Shown: piece after piece, positions 58,299 through 64,000 of the stretch
Layout of the letters: each line of letters opens with the position of its first letter
How positions within the stretch are numbered: position 1 is the first letter of the stretch
NCBI RefSeq assembly: GCF_018343515.1
Contig: NZ_JAGYPD010000003.1
Span: 140,116 to 204,115 of the forward strand
Reading direction: 5' to 3'
From: Bacillus sp. FJAT-50079
Lineage (GTDB): Bacteria; Bacillota; Bacilli; Bacillales; Bacillaceae_C
DNA length: 64,000 nucleotides
The notes under the pieces: generated by a model
The model's input: the letters and a program-made list of their open reading frames with translations, nothing else
Told to the model about the DNA's origin: nothing
Databases searched by the model: none
Position numbers and translations under genes: made by a program

Positions 58299-59273
58299 AT
58301 GTTTAAGAGTAAAAAGGTATTAAGTTTCATTATGGCACTTGGATTGTTACTTTTGGCTGGATGTGGAAATTCCGGTGAAGTGAAAACAAGTGGCGATGGC
58401 GAATCAGGATCCGATTCAGGAAAATACAAAATAGGTGTGACAGTTTACTACATGTCTGAATTTATCACACTTGCTGTTGGAGGATTGGAAGATGCTGCTG
58501 AAAAACATAATGTTGATATTAATGTTTTAGAAGCAAAAAATGATGTAGCAACGCAAATTTCACAAATGGAAAACCTTATCGCACAAGGTGTAGACGCAAT
58601 TATTGTAGCGGCAGTTGATTCTGACTCACTTGATGGAACAATTAAAAAAGCTAGAGATGCTGGTATTGAAGTAGTAGGACTCAACATGATTATTAATAGT
58701 GATCACTTAAGTTCATATATAGGTCCAAACGATGTTCAAGCCGGGGAGCTTGAGACACAATATGTGGTAGATCAACTTGGTGGTAAAGGAAACGTTGTTA
58801 TTTTTGAAGGACCAATTGGTATTTCTGCACAAATTCAACGTAAAGAAGGTATTTATAATGTAATAGATGCCAATGATGGTATGAATGTTCTTGAAATCCA
58901 AACAGCTAACTGGTCTCGTGAAGAGGCATTAACAATTATGGAAAACTGGATTCAAAGTCATGGAGATAAAATTGATGCAGTAGTCGCTCAAAATGATGAA
59001 ATGGCACTAGGAGCTACACAAGCATTAGAAAATGCGGGTATGCGAGACGATGTTTTAGTTGTAGGTGTAGATGCCATCGAAGATGCTGTTAAAGCTATTG
59101 AAGCAGGAAGGATGGATGCTTCAGTATTCCAGGATGCAGCTCTAGAAGGTGGTCAAGCAGTAGATTTGGCAGTTGCTCTGTTAAAGGGAGAGGAAGTTGA
59201 AAAATATAACGCAATAGAAATGGAATTAGTTACAAAAGAAAATGCTGCAGAGTACCTAAAAATCTATCAATGA
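58299..59273 (+). CDS. Sugar/polyol ABC transporter substrate-binding lipoprotein (RbsB-like)
   Basis: The protein has 324 residues with lipobox 'LLAGC' near residue 22. It is a type I binding protein: 'KIGVTVYYMSEFITLAVGGLEDAAEKHNVDI', 'QMENLIAQGVDAIIVAAVDSDSLDGTIKKARDAGIEVVGLNM', 'YIGPNDVQAGELETQYVVDQLGGKGNVVIFEGP' and 'IDAVVAQNDEMALGATQALENAG'. Unlike many operons, the binding-protein gene comes last. Threitol or erythritol are the favoured ligands given the dehydrogenases upstream and the erythrulose-type kinase and isomerases downstream. This is inferred. Confidence 0.87.
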   Translation: MFKSKKVLSFIMALGLLLLAGCGNSGEVKTSGDGESGSDSGKYKIGVTVYYMSEFITLAVGGLEDAAEKHNVDINVLEAKNDVATQISQMENLIAQGVDAIIVAAVDSDSLDGTIKKARDAGIEVVGLNMIINSDHLSSYIGPNDVQAGELETQYVVDQLGGKGNVVIFEGPIGISAQIQRKEGIYNVIDANDGMNVLEIQTANWSREEALTIMENWIQSHGDKIDAVVAQNDEMALGATQALENAGMRDDVLVVGVDAIEDAVKAIEAGRMDASVFQDAALEGGQAVDLAVALLKGEEVEKYNAIEMELVTKENAAEYLKIYQ

Positions 59274-59281
59274 TATTATAT

Positions 59282-59316
59282 AAAAAGTATAGGCAACTCT
59301 GTCTATACTTTTTATT
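59282..59316 (+). terminator. Terminator closing the ABC operon
   Basis: AAAAAGTATAG and CTATACTTTTT form an 11-bp stem with a ten-base loop. It starts nine bases after the stop codon. Confidence 0.75.
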
Positions 59317-59478
59317 CAATAATTGATTATGAGTCAGTATAAGCAATTGCTAACAACAGCAGATAATTATAAGCGAAATGTCTATCGCTAGATAATCCTT
59401 TTTATTATTTAATAATCCTAATATTGGAATATACTAATAAAAGTTATCAATATAGCATATGAAAGTTAAAAATGTAAA

Positions 59479-59507
59479 TTGACAATCCGGAAACAAAAGA
59501 TTAAAAT
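59479..59507 (+). promoter_or_regulatory. SigA-type promoter of the dhaK operon
   Basis: TTGACA at 59479-59484 and TAAAAT at 59502-59507 are 17 bases apart. The putative DeoR box starts seven bases after the -10 box. Confidence 0.8.
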
Positions 59508-59513
59508 AGTAAA

Positions 59514-59527
59514 TGAAAGTAAATAAA
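59514..59527 (+). promoter_or_regulatory. Putative DeoR-family operator (TGAAAGTAAATAAA)
   Basis: The box covers the expected transcription start of the dhaK promoter. Its core TGAAAGTAAA recurs at 63038, next to the rpiB promoter. DeoR-type repressors usually bind repeated A/T-rich boxes of this size. Confidence 0.55.
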
Positions 59528-59579
59528 AACAAATAAAATAATTTTGTAATTTTATATATTTAAATAGGAGGGACATCAA

Positions 59580-60596
59580 GTGAAAAAGATCATCAACAAT
59601 CCTAGTAATGTTGTACAAGAAGCAATTGAAGGTTATATGTATGCATATAATGATTCTCTAACTAAAGTTGAAAATGTAAACGGGATCATTCGTAAAGACC
59701 TTAAGGACAAGGTTGCAATTGTAACAGGTGGAGGAAGTGGACATGAACCATTATTCATTGGCTTTGTAGGAGAAGGTCTAGCAGATGGTGTCGCAATTGG
59801 AAACGTATTCGCAGCACCAACACCGAATACGGTTCAAGATGTTGCAAAAGCAGTCGATCAAGGGAAAGGCGTCTTATTTATATATGGAAACTATGCTGGT
59901 GATGTTCTGAACTTCGATATGGCAGCTGAATTATTAGATTTTGAAGATATCCAAACAAGAACAGTCTTAGTAGCAGATGATGTTGCGTCGGCACCAGAGG
60001 AGCGCAAAGATGACCGCAGAGGAATTGCCGGAGATGTATTTGTAATTAAAATTGCAGGTGCTGCTTCCGAAAAGGGCTTGTCATTAGAGGAAGTAACACG
60101 TGTAACGCAAAAAGCAGCAGATCAAACATTTTCAATTGGTGTAGCCACATCCCCAGGCATCATTCCAGGAGAAACAGAACCACCATTTGTTTTAGGTGAT
60201 GATGAAATTGAACTAGGGATGGGACTTCATGGTGAACCAGGTATTAAGCGTACAAAATTGATGCCTGCGGACCCGTTAACAGATGAATTAGTAGAGAAAT
60301 TATTAGAAGAGAGTAAGATCCAAGCGGGAGACGAAGTGGCTATTTATGTAAATGGTTTAGGTTCTACAACATTACTAGAATTATTGATTGTGAATCGCAG
60401 ACTTGCCCAAATTTTAAAAGAAAAAGGCATTAAGAATTATGACATGGATGTTAACAGCTATTGCACAACACAAGAGATGGGTGGCTTTTCCATTACATTC
60501 CTAAAACTAGATGATGAATTAAAAGAATTATATGATGCTCCTGCACATTCACCATACTACAACAAAGCAGAGAAAGTTAAAGGGGGAGTAAGATAA
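59580..60596 (+). CDS. Dihydroxyacetone kinase-type subunit DhaK (erythrulose kinase candidate)
   Basis: The protein has 338 residues. DhaK blocks are 'KVAIVTGGGSGHEPLFIGFVGEGLADGVAIGNVFAAPTP' near residue 45, 'GVLFIYGNYAGDVLNFDMAAELL' and 'RGIAGDVFVIKIAGAASEKG'. The His that binds the substrate carbonyl covalently is in 'IELGMGLHGEPGIKR' near residue 218. It works with DhaL, encoded next with an overlapping start. No DhaM (PTS donor) is present in the window, so ATP may be the donor. In tetritol operons DhaK-family kinases phosphorylate L- or D-erythrulose, which fits the TPI-like and RpiB-like genes here. The start is GTG behind AGGAGGGA. Confidence 0.85.
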   Translation: MKKIINNPSNVVQEAIEGYMYAYNDSLTKVENVNGIIRKDLKDKVAIVTGGGSGHEPLFIGFVGEGLADGVAIGNVFAAPTPNTVQDVAKAVDQGKGVLFIYGNYAGDVLNFDMAAELLDFEDIQTRTVLVADDVASAPEERKDDRRGIAGDVFVIKIAGAASEKGLSLEEVTRVTQKAADQTFSIGVATSPGIIPGETEPPFVLGDDEIELGMGLHGEPGIKRTKLMPADPLTDELVEKLLEESKIQAGDEVAIYVNGLGSTTLLELLIVNRRLAQILKEKGIKNYDMDVNSYCTTQEMGGFSITFLKLDDELKELYDAPAHSPYYNKAEKVKGGVR

Positions 60597-61243
60597 TGTC
60601 GACAAAAACACTAAATAGTCTTACAGCAAGCCAAGTAAAGGACATGTTTTTATATGTTGGTGAAAAGGTAGTAGAAAGTAAGCCTTTACTAACAAAAATT
60701 GATAGCGCTATCGGTGATGGTGACCATGGGATCGGCATGTCAGTTGGTTTTACTAAGGCTGATGAAAATCTAAAAGCAAATGAATTTACAACAGTAAATG
60801 AAGTTTTTAAGACCATTGGTATGTCAATGATTTCTTCCATGGGAGGAGCATCAGGTGTTATTTTCGGCACGATGTTTGTTGGCGGGATCAAAGGATTAGA
60901 GGCAAAGGAAACCTTAGATCTGTCACTATTAGCTGAGATTTTTGAAAAGGCTTTAGATGCAATCAAAGTACGTGGTAAAGCCGAACTCGGAGACAAAACA
61001 ATGATTGATGCCTTGCAGCCAGCAGTTGAGGCTTTAAAAGCAGCCCAAAATGATAGCTTTGAAGAAGGTCTTCGTAAAGCAGAAAGTGCAGCTCTTGAAG
61101 GTGTGGAAGCTACAAAGGATTATATAGCGAAATTTGGCCGAGCAAAGTCATTAGGGGAACGAGCAGTTGGTCATCAGGATGCAGGTGCTACAACCGTTTC
61201 AATTATCTTTAAATCAATGAAGGAATGGGTAGAAGATCAGTGA
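60596..61243 (+). CDS. Dihydroxyacetone kinase-type subunit DhaL (erythrulose kinase candidate)
   Basis: The protein has 215 residues. The nucleotide/Mg site is 'LTKIDSAIGDGDHGIGMSVGF' near residue 30, with the three Asp residues of the family. 'FVGGIKGLEAKETLDLSLLAEIFEKAL' and the terminal 'GRAKSLGERAVGHQDAGATTVSIIFKSM' are also typical. DhaL holds ADP or ATP and passes phosphate to the ketose bound on DhaK. It overlaps dhaK by one base and the isomerase gene by four bases, so the three are translated together. Confidence 0.87.
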   Translation: MSTKTLNSLTASQVKDMFLYVGEKVVESKPLLTKIDSAIGDGDHGIGMSVGFTKADENLKANEFTTVNEVFKTIGMSMISSMGGASGVIFGTMFVGGIKGLEAKETLDLSLLAEIFEKALDAIKVRGKAELGDKTMIDALQPAVEALKAAQNDSFEEGLRKAESAALEGVEATKDYIAKFGRAKSLGERAVGHQDAGATTVSIIFKSMKEWVEDQ

Positions 61244-62013
61244 GTAAGATTTGGATTGGCACAAATTGGAAGATGACGAAAACAATTGCTGAGGGGATTT
61301 CTTATACGAAGGAACTTAAGCAACTAGCGAATGAGCTCAATTCCAATATTGAATTGTTCATCATTCCATCCCACACGGCATTAGTTGATATCAAAAAAGA
61401 AGTCGTTGACTCAAGAATCAAACTTGGTGCACAAAATATGCATTGGGAAGATACAGGAGCCTATACAGGTGAAATTTCACCAAAAATGCTCAATGAAATT
61501 GGTCTAGATTTAATTGAATTGGGTCATTCCGAGCGAAGACAATACTTTAATGAAAATGATGCCGAAATTAACAAAAAAGTATTGGCTGCATTGAGGTATG
61601 GAATGAAACCCTTGGTTTGCATCGGTGAAAACATGGAGCAAAAGAATAACGCGATTTCCCGCGAGGTCCTTGCGGCTCAAGTAAAGGTATGTTTAAAAGG
61701 GCTTACTGAAGATCAGGCCAAACAGGTTCTCGTAGCATATGAGCCTGTTTGGGCAATCGGGGAGAATGGAATTCCAGCAGATTCTGAATATGTAGGTGAA
61801 ATACATACCTTTTTGCGTGAAACATTAGTGGAAATGTTCCCAGAAAGTGGCGATGAGATTCCATTATTGTATGGGGGAAGTGTCAACCTAGAAAATTACC
61901 TGCAATATATTGATCAAAAGGATGTAAACGGCCTATTTGTAGGTAGAACCGCATGGAATATGAAGACTTTTACAGTTCTACTCCATGAGCTTGAAAAGCA
62001 TTTATATCGATAA
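61240..62013 (+). CDS. Triosephosphate isomerase-like protein (EryH/LerI-type erythrulose-phosphate isomerase candidate)
   Basis: The protein has 257 residues from GTG 61240, which overlaps the DhaL stop as GTGA; the ATG at 61225 lies within dhaL without good spacing. TPI catalytic residues are present: Asn/Lys in 'WIGTNWKMTKT' (residues 4-14), His in 'IELGHSERRQYF' near residue 92 and Glu in 'VLVAYEPVWAIG' near residue 163. The mobile loop after it reads 'AIGENGIPAD', not the TGKTAT-type loop of glycolytic TPI. That change is typical of the tetrose-phosphate paralogues (EryH, LerI), which convert L-erythrulose 1-phosphate to D-erythrulose 4-phosphate. This supports a tetrulose phosphate substrate. 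Confidence 0.75.
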   Translation: MSKIWIGTNWKMTKTIAEGISYTKELKQLANELNSNIELFIIPSHTALVDIKKEVVDSRIKLGAQNMHWEDTGAYTGEISPKMLNEIGLDLIELGHSERRQYFNENDAEINKKVLAALRYGMKPLVCIGENMEQKNNAISREVLAAQVKVCLKGLTEDQAKQVLVAYEPVWAIGENGIPADSEYVGEIHTFLRETLVEMFPESGDEIPLLYGGSVNLENYLQYIDQKDVNGLFVGRTAWNMKTFTVLLHELEKHLYR

Positions 62014-62017
62014 TATA

Positions 62018-62047
62018 AAAAGGATACTCACACGAGTATCCTTTTTT
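62018..62047. terminator. Terminator between the isomerase and deoR genes
   Basis: AAAGGATACTC and GAGTATCCTTT form a perfect stem with a four-base loop, followed by a T-run on the plus strand. It can work for both convergent genes. Confidence 0.85.
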
Positions 62048-62095
62048 GACTCCAGCCTCTGTCGAGGTTGCTAATGTGTTGAAGCTTTTCTTATT

Positions 62096-62866
62096 TTATA
62101 TAATTTTAATGTTTTGCTTCGTTAATTCTTTTTTGAAATCTGGATCTAATTCCTTATCAGAAATAATTGTATCCAGTTGGTTGCAAGTTGCAAAGGTTGC
62201 GATGGAGCTTGAACCAATTTTTGAATGGTCTAATAATGCTACAATTTTATCTGACTTAGCGGCCATAGCCTTCTTTAATTCTACCTCATAAACATTAAAA
62301 TCTGTTAGCCCTTCCTCAATCGAAAATCCTCTTGCAGACGTAAACATCGTGTCAATGTTAATCTTATTTAACACATTTGTTCCAAGTAATCCTTCAAGCG
62401 CCATTGATCCCATTCTCGCCATGCCGCCAACTAAAATGACATTAACACCAGGGTTTTCCTTCAATTCAATTGCTGCAGATATCCCATTTGTTACAACCGT
62501 AATATTTAAAGTAGATTCTCTTATTAGTCTAGCTAAAGAGAGGGCGGTAGTGCTAGCATCGAGCAAAATACAATCCTTTTGATTAATCAGATCGATTGCC
62601 TTTTGGGCAATGATATTTTTGGAATCAGGGTTTTTCTTTTCCCGCTCAGAAAAGCTTACCTTAGGAGAAGATAAATCTTCATTTAACACAGCACCGCCAT
62701 GAGTTCGGGTCAACAGACCTTCTTCCTCTAACAAATTTAGATCTGTTCGTAATGTCGCCTCGGAAACGTTTACATTCCTTGCTAAGTCCTTAACGGTTAC
62801 TCGCTTTTTTTCGTCTAATATATTTAATATTAATTGTCTTCTTTCAGTAGCAAATAATTTATTCAT
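62096..62866 (-). CDS. DeoR-family transcriptional repressor
   Basis: The protein has 256 residues. The DeoR-type helix-turn-helix is at residues 5-60: 'ATERRQLILNILDEKKRVTVKDLARNVNVSEATLRTDLNLLEEEGLLTRTHGGAV'. The sensor domain has the isomerase-like blocks 'DCILLDASTTALSLARLI', 'ITVVTNGISAAIEL', 'VILVGGMARMGSMALEGLLG' and 'DTMFTSARGFSIEEGLTDFNVYEVELKKAM', which bind a sugar phosphate. It lies between two promoters carrying TGAAAGTAAA boxes (59514, 63038) and probably represses both dhaK-dhaL-isomerase and rpiB-glpX until an erythrulose phosphate appears. Confidence 0.85.
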   Translation of the reverse strand: MNKLFATERRQLILNILDEKKRVTVKDLARNVNVSEATLRTDLNLLEEEGLLTRTHGGAVLNEDLSSPKVSFSEREKKNPDSKNIIAQKAIDLINQKDCILLDASTTALSLARLIRESTLNITVVTNGISAAIELKENPGVNVILVGGMARMGSMALEGLLGTNVLNKINIDTMFTSARGFSIEEGLTDFNVYEVELKKAMAAKSDKIVALLDHSKIGSSSIATFATCNQLDTIISDKELDPDFKKELTKQNIKII

Positions 62867-63037
62867 GTTTCTCCCTCATTTACCTCACAATTTGAATGAA
62901 AATAAAAATAATACAAAAGTAAATAGTAAATATCCTAAGCATTTTTATAGCTCAATTTTAATCAATATCAATATAGAAGGCAAGGGATTTGCGTATTATA
63001 AGAATAATAATTTATTTTCAACCTAAACGAAAATAAG

Positions 63038-63049
63038 TGAAAGTAAACA
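63038..63049 (+). promoter_or_regulatory. Putative DeoR-family operator before rpiB
   Basis: TGAAAGTAAACA shares its first ten bases with the box at 59514 and ends immediately before the -35 box. Confidence 0.5.
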
Positions 63050-63078
63050 TTGATAAAAGAAAGACAATGCGTTATGAT
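63050..63078 (+). promoter_or_regulatory. SigA-type promoter of rpiB
   Basis: TTGATA at 63050-63055 and TATGAT at 63073-63078 have 17-base spacing. Confidence 0.75.
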
Positions 63079-63135
63079 AAAAATATAGATTCGATGATAA
63101 TAACTTTATGAGGACAAACGAAAGGGGATTCGAAA

Positions 63136-63618
63136 ATGAAAGTTGGTATTGGATGCGATCACATTGCTTTTGATTTAAAAGAATTAGTAAAAACCTTCGT
63201 GGAGGAGTTAGGCCATGAAATAGAGGACTATGGCTGTTATTCAAAGGATGCAATTGATTATCCCGATGTTGCATTTAAAGTTGCCGAAGGTGTAAGCAAC
63301 GGTGAAGTAACACGGGGGATTTTAATATGTGGTACCGGAATTGGCATGTGTATTGCCGCTAATAAATATCCTGGCATCCGTGCTGCCCTCACCCATGATG
63401 TATATTCAGCGGAAAGGGCACAATTAAGTAATGACGCTCAAATTATTACAATCGGAGCACAAGTTCTTGGACCAGAGGCAACGAAAAAAGTTGTTTCGGC
63501 TTACTTAAATTCTCATTGGGCTGGTGGTTCTCAGCTTAAAGTCGATAAGATTGTTGAAAAAGAAAAAGAATTTTTCACAGAAATTAGTAAAGAAATCGCA
63601 ATAAATTCCTGCAGTTAA
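63136..63618 (+). CDS. RpiB/LacAB-family isomerase (D-erythrulose 4-phosphate isomerase, EryI-type candidate)
   Basis: The protein has 160 residues with the RpiB fold: '[17 protein letters not shown]' holds the Asp-His that binds the substrate, '[47 protein letters not shown]' holds the catalytic Cys in 'CGTGIGM', and '[17 protein letters not shown]' follows. Members isomerise ribose 5-phosphate, galactose 6-phosphate or, in tetritol pathways (EryI/DerI), D-erythrulose 4-phosphate to D-erythrose 4-phosphate. The kinase and TPI-like genes next door favour the last. The next gene, glpX, starts 58 bp downstream. Confidence 0.82.
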   Translation: MKVGIGCDHIAFDLKELVKTFVEELGHEIEDYGCYSKDAIDYPDVAFKVAEGVSNGEVTRGILICGTGIGMCIAANKYPGIRAALTHDVYSAERAQLSNDAQIITIGAQVLGPEATKKVVSAYLNSHWAGGSQLKVDKIVEKEKEFFTEISKEIAINSCS

Positions 63619-63676
63619 TTGAATAGAACTCTTTGGCGTAAAAAGCTAATTAGATTTGAAAAAGGAGTGGTCTCCA

Positions 63677-64000
63677 ATGAATCAATTAATCTATGATTTT
63701 TTACGAGTAACAGAATCAGCGGCAATTGCTTCACTGCCCTGGGTTGGAACTGGTAACAAAAGAGAAGCTGATCAAGCAGCGACGAATTCCATGAGAGCGA
63801 CGCTAAACCAAATTGAAATGGATGGTATCGTCGTCATTGGTGAAGGTGAAATTGATGAAGCACCGATGCTATATATTGGCGAAAGGGTAGGAACAGGGAA
63901 AGGGAAACAGGTTGATATAGCTGTTGATCCGATAGATGGAACAACTTCCACCTCCAAAGGTCAAAATGATGCAATTGCTGTTATTGCTGCTGCTCCAAAA
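63677..64000 (+). CDS. glpX: Class II fructose/sedoheptulose-bisphosphatase GlpX, N-terminal part
   Basis: The first 108 codons run to the window edge. The start is ATG 63677 behind AAAGGAG. The GlpX pattern is clear: 'DFLRVTESAAIASLPWVGTGNKREADQAATNSMR', then 'DGIVVIGEGEIDEAPMLYIGERVG' and the metal/phosphate motif 'DIAVDPIDGTTSTSKGQNDAIAVIA'. It removes the 1-phosphate from fructose 1,6-bisphosphate, and in several bacteria also from sedoheptulose 1,7-bisphosphate. Behind rpiB, and with an aldolase in the neighbouring operon, the sedoheptulose reaction is attractive but not shown. Confidence 0.88.
   Translation, partial: MNQLIYDFLRVTESAAIASLPWVGTGNKREADQAATNSMRATLNQIEMDGIVVIGEGEIDEAPMLYIGERVGTGKGKQVDIAVDPIDGTTSTSKGQNDAIAVIAAAPK

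Noticed and set aside
1-64000. tRNA, rRNA, CRISPR arrays, insertion sequences, prophage
   Set aside because: I looked for cloverleaf clusters, regularly spaced repeats, transposase motifs and terminal inverted repeats and found none that hold up. A covariance or profile search could still reveal small RNAs.

Overview
The window reads as chromosome of a low-GC, Gram-positive, spore-forming Bacillota (Bacillaceae-like). The signs are AT-rich codon use, strong GGAGG-type ribosome sites, lipoprotein-type solute-binding proteins, SigA-like promoters, CcpA (cre)-like boxes, a YlbC-like CAP protein and small Lys/Asn-rich proteins resembling minor spore proteins. I saw no tRNA, rRNA, CRISPR array, phage or intact insertion sequence. 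Most of the window is a dense island of carbohydrate uptake and catabolism.

Layout. 0-1.4 kb: end of a sugar-binding protein and a polyol dehydrogenase. 1.9-5.0 kb: a small accessory patch (tubby-like protein, Mrr-type nuclease with a duplicated scrap of itself, three spore-protein-like paralogues of which one is broken, a cupredoxin). 5.3-10.1 kb: a TetR-controlled unit with an NCS1 permease, a DUF917 protein and a hydantoinase/oxoprolinase. 10.5-22.0 kb: a probable ROK regulon, three transcription units each preceded by the same 21-bp palindrome, encoding an AGE-family epimerase, a ceramidase-like hydrolase, an Fbp/Afu-type ABC transporter, a PP2C-like protein, NagB-like and NagA-like enzymes, a SIS-domain protein and the ROK regulator. 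22.3-24.5 kb: small envelope proteins and YlbC. 25.2-32.0 kb: a TIM-barrel protein, then a leftward PTS operon (PRD regulator with built-in EIIA, EIIB, UlaA-like EIIC, split transketolase). 32.2-41.9 kb: LacI regulator, sugar ABC transporter, a second split transketolase, an FGGY kinase and a threitol/erythritol-type dehydrogenase. 42.4-43.1 kb: a YitT-like protein. 43.4-48.9 kb: TIM-barrel decarboxylase candidate, GntR regulator, TRAP transporter and a D-apionate oxidoisomerase (ApnO)-like protein. 49.2-52.1 kb: an unusual sensor kinase and an ANTAR response regulator. 52.6-59.3 kb: polyol dehydrogenase, SDR, class II aldolase and a sugar ABC transporter. 59.6 kb to the end: DhaK, DhaL, a TPI-like isomerase, DeoR regulator, RpiB-like isomerase and the start of GlpX.

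How the genes may work together (inference). The 43-64 kb genes fit one route. D-apionate enters through the TRAP transporter, ApnO makes 3-oxo-isoapionate and a TIM-barrel decarboxylase gives L-erythrulose. Tetritols enter through the ABC transporter and are oxidised to erythrulose. DhaK/DhaL-type kinase, TPI-like (EryH/LerI-type) and RpiB-like (EryI-type) isomerases then lead to D-erythrose 4-phosphate. The class II aldolase and GlpX could take erythrose 4-phosphate on through sedoheptulose 1,7-bisphosphate. The two transketolase loci fit breakdown of a ketose phosphate such as apulose 4-phosphate or erythrulose phosphate. The whole looks like a specialised island for branched and four-carbon plant sugars.

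Most novel items: (1) a histidine kinase whose N-terminus is a degenerate RbsA-like ABC ATPase, paired with an ANTAR regulator and followed by tandem small hairpins that overlap a 29-bp terminator in front of the polyol operon; (2) the ROK regulon of the amino-sugar-like cluster; (3) the apparent joining of apionate, tetritol and transketolase routes in one locus.
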